64,000 nucleotides of DNA, taken from the NCBI RefSeq assembly GCF_001012815.1, contig NZ_JYJP01000103.1:1-64000 (forward strand), in the 5' to 3' direction. Shown here one piece after another: positions 44,468-54,426 of this stretch. The position numbers and the translations under genes are program-made. Under the pieces are notes generated by a model, which was not told the origin of the DNA, did not search any database, and saw only the letters and a list, made by a program, of their open reading frames with translations. Position 1 is the stretch's first letter; every line of letters starts with the position of its first letter. Origin of the DNA: Vibrio mexicanus (GTDB lineage: Bacteria; Pseudomonadota; Gammaproteobacteria; Enterobacterales; Vibrionaceae).

Positions 44468-44923
44468 TTAACGTAACGAATCGACAGGTTTAAATTCGTT
44501 CTCAACCAACGGCTTAGCAGAAGCTTGAGGGACGTGACATTGCAGACAGAAGTAACGACGAGGTGACATGTCTGCGAGTACTGCGTCTTCTCGGTTTACA
44601 TAGTGAGTCACACTTACTTTAGTCGCGCCCATTTCATTCGCATTTTTCCAACTGTGGCATGCAAGACATTTGTTCGCATTTAGAGATACTTCATAACCAC
44701 GTACTGTGTGTGGAATAAGAGGTGGCTGATAAACGTATTCACTCTCTAAAACTTGATCACGTGGATACTTTTTGAAGTCATCGGCTGGGCGAGTGGCTTC
44801 AAGTTCGCTAGCGCCACGTAGTGACTCCATACCGCCAATGCCGCCTGGGTTATCAAGTTCTGCTTGTGCAACGCCCGTCAACAAAACTCCAACTGAAATT
44901 AGTGCTGTCATCAGTTTTTTCAT
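44468..44923 (-). CDS. napB: Periplasmic nitrate reductase small subunit NapB
   Basis: A 151-residue periplasmic dihaem cytochrome c. The signal peptide ends AQA. Haem motifs are CLACH (with following SWKNANEMGATKVSVTHY) and CLQCH. Conserved His residues before the first motif can serve as axial ligands. It lies between napA and napC and delivers electrons to NapA. Confidence 0.95.
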   Translation of the reverse strand: MKKLMTALISVGVLLTGVAQAELDNPGGIGGMESLRGASELEATRPADDFKKYPRDQVLESEYVYQPPLIPHTVRGYEVSLNANKCLACHSWKNANEMGATKVSVTHYVNREDAVLADMSPRRYFCLQCHVPQASAKPLVENEFKPVDSLR

Positions 44924-45001
44924 TGTATTTTCTCCGCCTTAAGGCTAATTCTTTGATGGGGCAGCGCAGTGTCCGCTGAGCTGCCATTGTCCCGATATTG
45001 A

Positions 45002-47491
45002 TTAAGCAACTTTAGTGATCTTGACAGGACACTTCTTGAAGTCAGTTTGCTTCGAAAGTGGGTCTGTTGCGTCAAGAATCAGCTTGTTGATTAAAATGCG
45101 AGCATCAAAGAATGGTACGAAGACAAGTCCTTGAGGTGGTCGGTTACGGCCACGGGTCTCAACACGAACTCTAACTTCCCCACGCTTGTTCTCGATAAGA
45201 ACTTCATCACCACGACGAAGGTTACGAGCTTGAGCGTCAGCAGGGTGCATGTAACACACTGCGTCTGGTACTGCTTTATACAGCTCTGGGACACGACGAG
45301 TCATTGTGCCTGTATGCCAGTGCTCAAGAACACGACCTGTACATAGCCATAGATCGAATTCTTCGTCTGGCGACTCTGGTGGCGCTTCATAAGGAGCAGA
45401 GATAATAAAGGCTTTGCCGTCTGGCTTACCGTAGAAGTCCCAGCCAGACCCTTCTTTCGCATATGGATCTGAGCCTTCTTTGTAACGCCAAAGGGTTTCT
45501 TTGCCTTCGACAACTGGCCAGCGAAGGCCACGCACTTCGTGGTAAACATCATACGGAGCCAAGTCGTGTGCTTTGCCGCGACCAAATTGTGCGTACTCTT
45601 CAAAGATACCTTTTTGTACGTAGTAGCCGAAGTGATGAGCGTCGTCATTTAACTCGCGAGCTTCTTCGATTGGGAATTTATCGATCTGGCCATTGGCAAA
45701 CAACATGTCGTACATGGTTTTACCGCGGTATTGAGGAGCTGCAGCTAGCATCTCTTCTGTCCACACTTCTTCCATCTTGAAGCGCTTAGAGAACTCCATG
45801 ATTTGCCAAAGGTCAGACTTGGCTTCACCGACAGTGTCGACTTGCTGGTACCAAGCTTGAGTACGGCGTTCTGCGTTACCGTAAGCGCCTTCTTTTTCAA
45901 TCCACATCGCTGTTGGAAGTACTAGGTCGGCAGCCTGAGCGGTTGCAGTAGGGTATGGGTCAGAACACACGATAAAGTTTTCTGGGTTACGGTAACCTGG
46001 AAGACGTTCGTCGTTAATGTTTGGGCCTGCCTGCATGTTGTTGTTACACATCACCCAGTAAGCGTTAAGTTTCCCATCTTTAAGCATACGGTCTTGCAAT
46101 ACCGCGTGGTAGCCTGGCTTCGGTGGGATAACACCATCTGGAATGTTCCAAATCTTCTCTGCAACTTTACGGTGTTTAGGGTTTGCGACAACCATATCCG
46201 CTGGTAGACGGTGAGCGAAAGTACCTACCTCACGCGCTGTACCACATGCTGATGGTTGACCCGTTAGTGAGAATGGGCTGTTGCCTGGGGTTGAGATCTT
46301 ACCGGTAAGAAGGTGTAGGTTGTAAATCAAGCTGTTAACCCAAACACCACGAGTATGCTGGTTCGTACCCATTGTCCAAAGTGACATTACTTTGGTATTT
46401 GGATCGGCATATTGCTTCGCAAGTTCAACAAGCTTGTCTTCAGAAACGCCAGATAGCTGCGCTGTTTTTTCTGCAGTGTATTCAGCAACAGATGCTTTGT
46501 ACTCTTCAAAAGAAATAGAAGACATGTCACCGGAGTTCGGATTGGCAGCCGCTTTTTGAAGAGGGTGCTCGTCACGTAGGCCGTAACCAATGTCAGTCGC
46601 AGCTTGCTTGAACGTTGTGTGCTTGTTCACGAAGTCCCAGTTAACCGCATCGTTTTGAATGATGTAGTTAGCAATAAAGTTAGCAATCGCGAGATCAGTC
46701 TGTGGTTCAAAGATATAACCATGATCAGCGAGTTCAAAAGAGCGGTGGTAGTACGTTGACATCACGTTCACTTTAACGTGCGGATGGCTTAAACGGCGGT
46801 CAGTGATACGAGTCCATAAAACAGGGTGCATCTCAGCCATGTTCGAACCCCACAGAACGAAAGAATCTGCGTGTTCAAAGTCGTCGTAACAACCCATCGG
46901 CTCATCAATACCAAACGTACGCATAAAGCCCACTACAGCAGATGCCATACAGTGACGCGCGTTAGGGTCGATGTTGTTCGAGCGAAGCCCTGCTTTCATC
47001 ATCTTAGCTGCGGCGTAGCCTTCCATTACGGTCCATTGACCAGAACCAAACATACCGACACCGGAAGGGCCTTGCTTCTTAAGTGCGTCTTTCCACTTTT
47101 CAGCCATGATATCAAATGCTTGATCCCAGCTTATTGGAGCGAAGTCGCCATTTTTGTCGTACTTGCCGTCAGTCATACGCAGCATAGGCGTTTCTAGGCG
47201 GTCAGTACCGTACATGATTTTTGAGAGGAAGTAGCCTTTGATACAGTTAAGGCCTTTGTTTACTGGTGACTCTGGGTCACCTTGTGTAGCAACCACTTTA
47301 CCATTCTGCGTTCCAACTAGAACAGAACAGCCCGTACCACAAAAACGACAAGGCGCTTTATCCCACGTGATTTTAGTTTGATCAGAGCTAGCAATCAGGT
47401 TGGTTGCTGTAGCCGGGAGTGTTACCCCTGCAACTGCTGCCGCTGATGCAGCCGCGTTTGCTTTCACAAACGCACGTCGTGTCATTTTCAT
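45002..47491 (-). CDS. napA: Periplasmic nitrate reductase catalytic subunit NapA
   Basis: An 829-residue molybdoenzyme that reduces nitrate to nitrite in the periplasm. A Tat signal is present (MTRRAFVK, cleavage near ATA). The [4Fe-4S] cluster ligands are Cys48, Cys51, Cys55 and the Cys in GLNCIKG. The Mo-coordinating Cys lies in [10 protein letters not shown], and the C-terminal molybdopterin-binding domain includes [17 protein letters not shown]. The ATG overlaps the napD stop by 4 bases, which couples the export chaperone to its client. Confidence 0.96.
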   Translation of the reverse strand: MKMTRRAFVKANAAASAAAVAGVTLPATATNLIASSDQTKITWDKAPCRFCGTGCSVLVGTQNGKVVATQGDPESPVNKGLNCIKGYFLSKIMYGTDRLETPMLRMTDGKYDKNGDFAPISWDQAFDIMAEKWKDALKKQGPSGVGMFGSGQWTVMEGYAAAKMMKAGLRSNNIDPNARHCMASAVVGFMRTFGIDEPMGCYDDFEHADSFVLWGSNMAEMHPVLWTRITDRRLSHPHVKVNVMSTYYHRSFELADHGYIFEPQTDLAIANFIANYIIQNDAVNWDFVNKHTTFKQAATDIGYGLRDEHPLQKAAANPNSGDMSSISFEEYKASVAEYTAEKTAQLSGVSEDKLVELAKQYADPNTKVMSLWTMGTNQHTRGVWVNSLIYNLHLLTGKISTPGNSPFSLTGQPSACGTAREVGTFAHRLPADMVVANPKHRKVAEKIWNIPDGVIPPKPGYHAVLQDRMLKDGKLNAYWVMCNNNMQAGPNINDERLPGYRNPENFIVCSDPYPTATAQAADLVLPTAMWIEKEGAYGNAERRTQAWYQQVDTVGEAKSDLWQIMEFSKRFKMEEVWTEEMLAAAPQYRGKTMYDMLFANGQIDKFPIEEARELNDDAHHFGYYVQKGIFEEYAQFGRGKAHDLAPYDVYHEVRGLRWPVVEGKETLWRYKEGSDPYAKEGSGWDFYGKPDGKAFIISAPYEAPPESPDEEFDLWLCTGRVLEHWHTGTMTRRVPELYKAVPDAVCYMHPADAQARNLRRGDEVLIENKRGEVRVRVETRGRNRPPQGLVFVPFFDARILINKLILDATDPLSKQTDFKKCPVKITKVA

Positions 47492-47792
47492 ACTTCACCC
47501 TCAATTTGGGAATGTTTAATTCCAGTGTCCATGTCCGCGTCGTCTAATTCTGTTTCGATCTGGTGATAGACCAAAACTGTGCTCAGTACATTCGGTAAAT
47601 TGTTAATTGCATCAATAGTTTCTGTAATAAAACCTTGGTTTTGTGTTTCTAGTACAACCACGATTTTTCCTTCAGGGCTATAGCATAAATTTCCGCATTC
47701 TCATATTGAGTGATTTGGTTTTTTATCGCGTCTAAATGCTCTGGAGCTACATGAACTACTAAGCTAGAAATATGCACTTCGTTTAGTGCCAT
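47488..47792 (-). CDS. napD: NapD chaperone, frameshifted as read
   Basis: The cytoplasmic chaperone that binds the NapA Tat signal. From 47792 the frame reads [21 protein letters not shown], then shifts near 47679. Restoring one base there (ATAGC to ATAAGC on the coding strand) continues as [30 protein letters not shown] and VLVYHQIE, with the stop overlapping the napA ATG. The restored protein has 101 residues. The order napF-napD-napA and the conserved strands make the call firm although no long open frame is seen. Confidence 0.85.
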
Positions 47793-47811
47793 AACTGTCT
47801 CTCGTTATTAT

Positions 47812-48291
47812 TTATAAATTGCTCACATTGATGGATGAAGTTGGGCAACTTGCAACACACGCACCGCAACCTGTACATTCATCAAGGTTTATTTCAGGTT
47901 GGGCGACTTTGCCAACTTGAAATGAAAAACCTATAGCCATAGCGTCACACATATCGGAACAGCTACGGCATTCGACATTGTTAATCGCGAGGCAATTAGC
48001 CTCTATTTTTGCCTTTGCTTGCCATGGCGGCTCTTCCTTTGAAAGAAACAGGCCTTCTGGACAGGCTTCAGCACATTGATAACAGAAAGTGCACTCATCT
48101 TTAGTGAAGTCGATAGATGGGAAGCCACCATCTCCATTTACGATGATTTTTGTTTGGCACTTATCAACACAAAGACCGCATCGAGTGCAGTTGTCAGTAA
48201 ACGATTCAGCGTTTTTTATCCAAGGGAGCGAAAGGTTATCGCTATTACCGGTATTTCTTCTAAACAGTCGTCTTCTTGACAGGTCAACCAC
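47812..48291 (-). CDS. napF: Ferredoxin-type protein NapF
   Basis: A 159-residue cytoplasmic iron-sulfur protein with 4Fe-4S motifs CTRCGLCVDKCQ, CTFCYQCAEACP and CTGCGACVASCP, plus CRSCSDMCD. The N-terminal VDLSRRRLFRR is typical of NapF, which is thought to help load the iron-sulfur cluster of NapA. The start is GTG. It is the first gene of the nap operon, divergent from narQ, with FNR-like and NarP-like sites between. Confidence 0.92.
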   Translation of the reverse strand: MVDLSRRRLFRRNTGNSDNLSLPWIKNAESFTDNCTRCGLCVDKCQTKIIVNGDGGFPSIDFTKDECTFCYQCAEACPEGLFLSKEEPPWQAKAKIEANCLAINNVECRSCSDMCDAMAIGFSFQVGKVAQPEINLDECTGCGACVASCPTSSINVSNL

Positions 48292-48397
48292 ACACGCACC
48301 TAACTGATGAGAATCCTTATCAAAGGTTAGCTCAAAATTTGTAATATTCTGTTATTTATTGATATATAAATTTTAGTTTTTGACACATTCTATTAAA

Positions 48398-48413
48398 TAC
48401 CCCTAAGGGGTTA
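48398..48413. promoter_or_regulatory. NarP-like inverted heptamers
   Basis: TACCCCT (48398-48404) faces AGGGGTT (48406-48412) with one base between. NarP/NarL sites normally have a 7-2-7 layout, so this is one base short; in a sequence rich in one-base losses the gap may be an artefact. It lies in the napF-narQ intergenic region. Confidence 0.45.
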
Positions 48414-48427
48414 ATTGAGTGTTAAAC

Positions 48428-48441
48428 TTGTTCTAGATCAA
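48428..48441. promoter_or_regulatory. FNR-like site
   Basis: TTGTTCTAGATCAA matches the FNR consensus TTGAT-N4-ATCAA with one mismatch. It lies 14 bases from the NarP-like repeat and about 135 bases upstream of napF, consistent with anaerobic, nitrate-responsive control. Confidence 0.5.
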
Positions 48442-48533
48442 GATATTTAGAGGCGAGTGATCACATATTGATACATCTGATAATAGAATGTTCATTTGTT
48501 GTACATCATGCGCTTCAACATTAGGGTAACTCC

Positions 48534-50240
48534 TTGAATACAAAAACACGTTCGGTCACTAGTACTATCGCGAAAGCGATGATTTTTATTCTGCTGTTGT
48601 CTGTTGTTACAACCAACTATGCGCTCATGACATTGGCATCGAGTCTTAATGACGCCGAGGCTGTTAATGTTTCTGGTTCAATGCGTATGCAAAGTTACCG
48701 ATTGGCTTACGATATTCATTCAGAATCGGTCGATTACACTGAACATATCGAGCAGTTTGAAGACTCCATATATTCTCCTTCGATGAAAGCGCTTCAGCAT
48801 TGGTTGGTACCTGACGATATTACTCAAGACTACTATCGGTTGATTGCTCGTTGGCATGAACTTAAATCCATCTTGTACAGCGAGCAGAGGGAGCAATACT
48901 TACCGCTCGTGGAAGACTTTGTTGAGCAGATAGATGGCTTTGTGTTTAAGCTACAGACCTTTTCAGAGCAAAAACTGATCAAACTGGCTTGGGTTGGTGG
49001 GATCGGATTAGGTGGAATACTTTTCATCAGTATCTTCGTTGTACACTACATTCGCAAACAAATTGTCGCACCGTTACGACGGTTGGTTTTGGCGAGTGAA
49101 CAAATACAATCTCACTCGTTTAACGTTGCTCTCCCAGTTCAAAGCGATAATGAAATGGGAATATTAACGGAGACGTTTAATAACATGGCGTTTGATCTGG
49201 GCAAGCTCTATAGGGGGTTAGAGCTGGCTGTTAACGAGAAAACACATCGTCTACAGCACGCCAATCAGTCGTTGAGTGTATTGTATCAGTCATCTCAAGA
49301 GTTAACGGCTTCAAGAATTACGACAGACAATTTCCAAGCGATCTTAAAACACATAGTGAGCATTGAAGGTGTCACCGCTGCCAAGTTGCAAATCGATGAA
49401 GCAGGAGAGAAGAGCACTATCTTATACGAAGGTGACTTTAGTGGGGAAACGAATCAGGTTCGAGAGTTAGTGCTAGATGACCACAAGTTAGGTTATCTCT
49501 ATTTCGAATATGGATTACCATGTCCAGATGACGCTTTGATTGGAAACTTCGTTCAGATCTTATCCAGAGCAATCTATTACAATCACGCCCAAAGACAAGC
49601 TGAACAGCTGTTGATTATGGAAGAGCGTGCAACAATTGCGCGTGAACTTCATGATTCTTTAGCGCAGTCACTGTCTTATCTTAAGATTCAGGTATCATTG
49701 CTTAAGCGTACGTTAAAAGACGTGCCAGATGACGACGAAATGGCAAAGTCAAAGCGTGTAATGGTCGAGCTAGAAACCGGGTTGTCTAGCGCTTATACCC
49801 AACTTAGAGAGCTGCTTACAACCTTTAGATTAACAATAAAAGAGGGCAGTTTTGGTCAAGCGCTGACGCAAATGATTAGGCAATTGGCTGAACAGTCAGA
49901 TGCGAAGATAGAGCTTAATAGTGAGCTATCTTCACTTGAGCTCAATGCCCATCAACAAGTTCATTTACTACAATTAATTCGAGAAGCAACAATCAACGCA
50001 ATCAAACACGCGAATGCAGAGAACATCACCATTGATTGTGTTGTTGATGAAGAGATAACCACAGTGACGATCTCTGATGATGGAATTGGATTCGATGCGG
50101 TAAACGAACAAATTAATCACTACGGCATGTCAATAATGCAGGAGCGAGCAGCGCGATTAAACGGCGAACTCGATATTCAATCCAAGCCAAATGGCGGATG
50201 CCTAGTAAAGTTACAATATAAACGTTCTAAGGATAATTGA
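48534..50240 (+). CDS. narQ: Nitrate/nitrite sensor histidine kinase NarQ
   Basis: A 568-residue membrane sensor. Helix 1 (about 12-33) is followed by the nitrate-binding P-box NVSGSMRMQSYRLAY, a four-helix periplasmic domain, helix 2 (about 145-165), a HAMP domain, a GAF-like central module and a HisKA_3 domain with phosphoacceptor His in TIARELHDSLAQ. The HATPase domain has REATINAIKHA and SDDGIGFD. The start is TTG. It ends 1 base before narP. Together they are expected to drive the divergent nap operon. Confidence 0.93.
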   Translation: MNTKTRSVTSTIAKAMIFILLLSVVTTNYALMTLASSLNDAEAVNVSGSMRMQSYRLAYDIHSESVDYTEHIEQFEDSIYSPSMKALQHWLVPDDITQDYYRLIARWHELKSILYSEQREQYLPLVEDFVEQIDGFVFKLQTFSEQKLIKLAWVGGIGLGGILFISIFVVHYIRKQIVAPLRRLVLASEQIQSHSFNVALPVQSDNEMGILTETFNNMAFDLGKLYRGLELAVNEKTHRLQHANQSLSVLYQSSQELTASRITTDNFQAILKHIVSIEGVTAAKLQIDEAGEKSTILYEGDFSGETNQVRELVLDDHKLGYLYFEYGLPCPDDALIGNFVQILSRAIYYNHAQRQAEQLLIMEERATIARELHDSLAQSLSYLKIQVSLLKRTLKDVPDDDEMAKSKRVMVELETGLSSAYTQLRELLTTFRLTIKEGSFGQALTQMIRQLAEQSDAKIELNSELSSLELNAHQQVHLLQLIREATINAIKHANAENITIDCVVDEEITTVTISDDGIGFDAVNEQINHYGMSIMQERAARLNGELDIQSKPNGGCLVKLQYKRSKDN

Positions 50241-50241
50241 T

Positions 50242-50874
50242 TTGTCACAGTGTAACGTACTGTTGGTCGATGACCACCCACTGATGCGCAGAGGCATTGC
50301 GCAATTGTTAGATTTTGAGCCAGAATTTAAAGTAATCGGGGATGTGAGCAACGGGGCTGATGCGATTGCTAAAGCTCATGAGCTTGAACCAGACCTAATC
50401 CTACTCGATTTAAATATGAAGGGTATGTCTGGCCTCGATACTCTCAAAGCGCTTAGAGCTGACGGTTCGAGCGCTACGATAGTGATTCTTACAGTTTCAG
50501 ACAGTGCATTGGATATAGATGCGATTGTCAAAGCGGGCGCAGATGGTTACCTGTTAAAAGATACGGAGCCCGATGAGCTCATTGAGCTGCTCAAAGGCGC
50601 TTTGGTTGGTGAGGCAGCCTACAGCAAGGAAGTCGCGCACTATCTCAGCGAACGTGGTGGTAAAGATGATGTATTTGATTTGCTGACCGAAAGAGAAAGC
50701 CAGATTCTTAAAGAAGTCGCGAAAGGTTACCGGAACAAACAGATCGCCGATAATCTATTTATCTCTGAATCGACAGTAAAAGTACATATGAAAAGCTTGC
50801 TTAAGAAGCTTCAGGTACCCTCACGAACTGCGGCTACCGTCTTGTATTACGAACGCTATGGCGAAGTAAAATAG
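50242..50874 (+). CDS. narP: Nitrate/nitrite response regulator NarP
   Basis: A 210-residue NarL/FixJ-type regulator. The receiver domain has VDDHPLMRRG and the phosphoacceptor Asp in LILLDLNMKG, with the conserved Lys in GYLLKDTE. The LuxR-type helix-turn-helix is LTERESQILKEVAKG and SESTVKVHMKSLLKKL. The start is TTG with AAGGA upstream. Pairing with NarQ and divergence from nap favour NarP over NarL. Confidence 0.92.
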   Translation: MSQCNVLLVDDHPLMRRGIAQLLDFEPEFKVIGDVSNGADAIAKAHELEPDLILLDLNMKGMSGLDTLKALRADGSSATIVILTVSDSALDIDAIVKAGADGYLLKDTEPDELIELLKGALVGEAAYSKEVAHYLSERGGKDDVFDLLTERESQILKEVAKGYRNKQIADNLFISESTVKVHMKSLLKKLQVPSRTAATVLYYERYGEVK

Positions 50875-50927
50875 CTATATTTGGGCGGCACCTACTGTTA
50901 ACGAAACAGCGTTAACAAAGTGCGGTT

Positions 50928-50958
50928 AAAAAAGCAGCCAATTAGGCTGCTTTTTTTT
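50928..50958. terminator. Bidirectional terminator
   Basis: A run of A, then GCAGCC (50934-50939) and GGCTGC (50945-50950) with a 5-base loop, then eight T. It lies between convergent narP and the EAL gene. Confidence 0.92.
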
Positions 50959-50976
50959 GTGGTTCGTATTGCGGCT

Positions 50977-51768
50977 TCATATTGCTGCTTTGAGCTCTGG
51001 CGTCATGGCTTCAGGCATTGCAAGGAAGTAGCCTTGAAACATGTCTATAGGCAATTCGAGCATTGCATCGAGTTGCTCTTTGGTTTCAATCCCTTCTACC
51101 ACTGTTTGAGCCCCAACTTCTTTCGCTAACGAGATACCGTGCGACAGGGCGGCTTTGTTGCCATTCATGTAATCAAGAAGTAATCCTCGATCGAGTTTTA
51201 GGATAGATGGATTTATTAACCTCACTCTCTCCTCAGTGGAAGCTCGCGCGCCAAAGTCGTCAATGGCGACTTTAAATCCGTCGTCTTTAAGTTTCGTCAA
51301 GCCGTGGCTGAGTAACTTGGTGTTTTGAGATTCAATCTCGACCAGTTCCATGACGATCTGCTCAGGATCTATTCTTAATTCTTGTAAACGCCGTGCGAGC
51401 AATCGAGAGGTTTCGCTGTCATCTGCAAAAAATTCGCCAGCGGCAGGTAACACGTTTAGAAAAAGATTTTTCTTTCTGTATTGCGACACTGAAAAATTAC
51501 GGATGTGGATAACGCGTGTCAGTCGCTCTACATCGATTTTCTCGTCGATATCTATTTCATCTGAATTGAAATAGAGGTCAGGTCGGATCGGGTTGCCCCA
51601 TCTATCTTTAATCCTGACTAGAGCTTCAACACCTACGATTTCAAGAGAAGTGCCAAAAATGGGCTGAAAAACACTGTTAAAGTGTAATCCGTTATATGAG
51701 GCTAGATAATGATTTTCACTACTTAACGACAAACAAGCTTCAAACTGTTTTTTAGTGGTGAGATTCAT
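50977..51768 (-). CDS. EAL-domain protein, probable c-di-GMP phosphodiesterase
   Basis: A 263-residue protein that is almost entirely an EAL domain. Motifs are FQPIFGTSLEIVGVEALVRI, MELVEIESQN, VAIDDFGARAS, SILKLDRGLL and VVEGIETKEQLD. The catalytic acidic residues appear present. The loop after DDFG is ARASTEERV rather than the usual TGYSS, so activity could be altered. The start at 51768 gives the normal domain boundary; the frame extends to 51837. There is no sensor domain. Confidence 0.85.
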   Translation of the reverse strand: MNLTTKKQFEACLSLSSENHYLASYNGLHFNSVFQPIFGTSLEIVGVEALVRIKDRWGNPIRPDLYFNSDEIDIDEKIDVERLTRVIHIRNFSVSQYRKKNLFLNVLPAAGEFFADDSETSRLLARRLQELRIDPEQIVMELVEIESQNTKLLSHGLTKLKDDGFKVAIDDFGARASTEERVRLINPSILKLDRGLLLDYMNGNKAALSHGISLAKEVGAQTVVEGIETKEQLDAMLELPIDMFQGYFLAMPEAMTPELKAAI

Positions 51769-52055
51769 AATACGACAGCAATTCCTTCTAGAGACGTATC
51801 TACTCGCCAAATGACAACAAGTAACAACTCTGCGCAATATATCAATAGTGTAATCAACATAAAGAATTGTAGCTGCGGGTACAAATTAATGAAACACATT
51901 AGTGATGTTAAGCCACAAATTTTTGCGGCAAAAGAAGACGTTTACTAAGGATTTGTAGGTTCAATCAAGAATTAGTAATTAGTGAGTTTATTATCATAGT
52001 TTCAATGAATTAGAGCCAAACATACCGAATACACAAACTTTTGTATATCCGGTCA

Positions 52056-52697
52056 TTAATCCCACTGAACAACTGCATAGAGCTGGATATATTTTCGGAC
52101 TAATTGTTGGTTGTTAGAGCGTTTTAGTGGGTGCGAAAATTTAATGTAGTAGGGTGCTAGGTTAAAAAGGCTCTCAAGTGATTGACTAAGTTGTGAGTCA
52201 CTTTCATAAAGGCTGATACCTTGGGCACTATACTCATCGATTTCATCTGGAAGTTGACCGGTCCACCAGTGCAGTAGCTCGCGACTTTGCTTACTGCGGC
52301 TAATCCAGTGATCCGACAGAAGTAACAGAAGATCATTGGGTTGAATCGCGTAACCATACTCTCTGCGCCAAGCTTCGACTTGCTTAAAAAGCTTTTGACG
52401 ACAAACTTTCCCCGCACTCACCATATGAGAGGTGAGAATCCACACCGTGCCTACGTCTGAGCTAACTCGGTAGTGATGCGGCAGATCACTTGACTTAGTT
52501 GACTCCAAAGGCCCAAAGTCACAACTGTGTCCAAACTCGTTGAGAGTACGAGCAAGGCGTCGTGAGAACGCTGCGCCAAGATGGTGTTCGCTCATACCTT
52601 GATTATGAATCGTTGGATAATGCTTTTCACACAGCTTCATGCAGTCAGCCTGAAATTCATTAACACTCTGTATTAAGACATCGAGTAACAACGACAA
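52056..52697 (-). CDS. Conserved hypothetical protein
   Basis: A 213-residue soluble protein that I do not recognise. It has no signal peptide or membrane segment. An N-terminal helical part (VLIQSVNEFQADCMKLCEKHYP) leads to a basic MSEHHLGAAFSRRLARTLNEFG segment, a beta-containing middle (SSDVGTVWILTSHMV) and several Trp residues. The mix of helices and strands recalls small DNA-end or nuclease-fold proteins, but no catalytic motif is clear. It stands alone, with about 220 bases on one side and 170 on the other in which I see no feature. Confidence 0.6.
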   Translation of the reverse strand: MSLLLDVLIQSVNEFQADCMKLCEKHYPTIHNQGMSEHHLGAAFSRRLARTLNEFGHSCDFGPLESTKSSDLPHHYRVSSDVGTVWILTSHMVSAGKVCRQKLFKQVEAWRREYGYAIQPNDLLLLLSDHWISRSKQSRELLHWWTGQLPDEIDEYSAQGISLYESDSQLSQSLESLFNLAPYYIKFSHPLKRSNNQQLVRKYIQLYAVVQWD

Positions 52698-52868
52698 CCT
52701 CCGTTTAAAATGGACCTAGCATTCATTTTCCTTTGAGCTCAGTGCGTCTAAGCCTTTGTGCATTATGCTCTTATTTTATTAAACCTCATGTTTTTTTTAT
52801 GCATAGTGTGACCCATTGCGATATGGTTACTTGGGTATAAGTTCGTTATAGAGAAGTTGGGTTAAACA

Positions 52869-53117
52869 ATGAGCAAGATAGAGATTAGTAAGGATCAAAG
52901 AAGAGATGCTTGTGAAGCATTGCGTAAGTACATGAGTAACGAGTTAGATTTTGAGTTAGAACAGTTTGATGGAGAGTTCTTATTTGATTTCATATTGCAG
53001 CGGTTTGGTCCGCTTTTTTACAATCAAGGCGTGAATGATTCGCAGAAAATTATTGAGCGAAAGATGGCTGACATCGCTGATGAACTCTATGAAATTGAAC
53101 AAGTTATTCCCCGATAG
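52869..53117 (+). CDS. DUF2164 family protein
   Basis: An 82-residue acidic protein of the DUF2164 family (ISKDQRRDACEALRKYMSNELD; later RFGPLFYNQGVNDSQ). It is soluble and mostly helical. Function is unknown. It has an independent promoter region and is followed by about 150 bases without a gene. Confidence 0.85.
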   Translation: MSKIEISKDQRRDACEALRKYMSNELDFELEQFDGEFLFDFILQRFGPLFYNQGVNDSQKIIERKMADIADELYEIEQVIPR

Positions 53118-53273
53118 CGAGACCTCTACCACACATTTTGTAGGCTGTTCGAATTATTTGAATAACTTCGTCAAACATGAGTGCTTTTTAGTGAATAAAT
53201 AATGGTAAATACTTAAATCAAGTTTTGAGGTTATCGCCAAATCACACGGCGACGGAAAATAAAAGGATTGTCC

Positions 53274-53813
53274 ATGACTTCGCAGGTTAAAAATTACAAC
53301 GTTGTAGCTCGAGCCTTTCACTGGGTTTCAGCGGTAGTCATCATAGGGATGTTCGGAGTTGGACTGTGGATGGTTGACTTGTCTTACTATAGCGAGTGGT
53401 ATCGTACCGCTCCACACTGGCATAAATCCGTCGGTATTCTTCTAGCTGGTTTAACACTCTTTCGCCTAGTGTGGAAATTGGCGACACCAGCGCCGAGTGT
53501 AGAAGGCAAACCGTTTGAACAGATCGCTGCGAAGTTAGCGCATCTTGCTATGTATGGTCTAATCTTAGTGATCGCGGTTTCTGGTTATCTCATTTCTACT
53601 GAAGATGGCCGAGGTATTGACGTATTTAACTGGTTTAGCGTCCCTGGCCTCGGAGCACTATTTAATTCCCAAGCTGACATCGCCGGAGAAGTTCACTTCT
53701 ACGCGGCTTGGAGCTTGATCTTACTTGCAGGTGTCCATGCACTTGCAGCAATCAAACATCACTTTATTGATAAAGACGACACGCTACGCAAAATGATAGG
53801 AGTTTCAAAATGA
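53274..53813 (+). CDS. Cytochrome b561 family protein
   Basis: A 179-residue membrane protein with four transmembrane helices of the prokaryotic b561/CybB type. Haem-ligand His residues are in ARAFHWVSA, HWHKSVGIL, and the closing VHFYAAWS and HALAAIKHHF. The ATG at 53274 is used because AAGGA is correctly spaced for it; a TTG at 53268 is too close. It overlaps the YceI gene by 4 bases, a common pairing. It probably moves electrons between quinol and a periplasmic partner. Confidence 0.9.
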   Translation: MTSQVKNYNVVARAFHWVSAVVIIGMFGVGLWMVDLSYYSEWYRTAPHWHKSVGILLAGLTLFRLVWKLATPAPSVEGKPFEQIAAKLAHLAMYGLILVIAVSGYLISTEDGRGIDVFNWFSVPGLGALFNSQADIAGEVHFYAAWSLILLAGVHALAAIKHHFIDKDDTLRKMIGVSK

Positions 53814-54379
53814 AAAACACAGTTCTAGCTACAGGATTAGCACTACTAGCGGGCCTTCCTTTAACTGCTAATGCTGCAGACTATGTAATTGATACTAAAG
53901 GCGCACACGCTTCTGTTAACTTCAAAGTAAGCCACTTGGGCTACAGCTTCATCAAAGGTCGTTTCAACACGTTCTCTGGCGAATTCTCTTACGATGAAAA
54001 AGATGTAGCGGCTTCATCTGTTTCAGTGACAATCGATACTACAAGCCTTGACTCAAATCATGCAGAGCGTGACAAGCATATCCGTAGTTCTGATTTCATT
54101 GATGCAGGAAAGTTCTCTACCGCTACGTTTACAAGTACGGATGTGGTAGACAAAGGTAACGGTATGCTAGACATCAATGGCGATCTGAACCTACACGGTG
54201 TGACTAAGCCTATCACTATCGCTGCTGAGTTTATCGGTGCGGGTCAAGACCCTTGGGGCGGTCAACGTGCTGGTTTCATTGGTACAACTCGTCTAGAGTT
54301 GGCAGACTTCAATATCAAAGTAATGGGTGATTCAAGCTACGTTGATATGGAATTACACGTAGAAGGTATTCAAAAGTAA
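53810..54379 (+). CDS. YceI family periplasmic protein
   Basis: A 189-residue protein with signal peptide ending NAA/ANA. The lipocalin-like YceI barrel shows DTKGAHASVNFKVSHLGYS, GRFNTFSGEFSYDE, DSNHAERDKHIRSSDFID and GDLNLHGVTKPI. These proteins bind polyisoprenoid lipids. It is coupled to the cytochrome b561 gene by a 4-base overlap and followed by a strong terminator. Confidence 0.93.
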   Translation: MKNTVLATGLALLAGLPLTANAADYVIDTKGAHASVNFKVSHLGYSFIKGRFNTFSGEFSYDEKDVAASSVSVTIDTTSLDSNHAERDKHIRSSDFIDAGKFSTATFTSTDVVDKGNGMLDINGDLNLHGVTKPITIAAEFIGAGQDPWGGQRAGFIGTTRLELADFNIKVMGDSSYVDMELHVEGIQK

Positions 54380-54399
54380 TCACCTCGCCAATATTAACA

Positions 54400-54424
54400 A
54401 AGCCCCGCACTTGCGGGGCTTTTT
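54400..54424. terminator. Bidirectional terminator
   Basis: AAGCCCCGC and GCGGGGCTT form a 9-bp stem with a short loop and T tail, between the convergent yceI-like and FNT-CBS genes. Confidence 0.92.
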
Positions 54425-54426
54425 CG

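Noticed and set aside
45131..47197. Long plus-strand open frames within napA
   Set aside because: They are antisense to a clearly coding NapA and carry no recognisable protein features.
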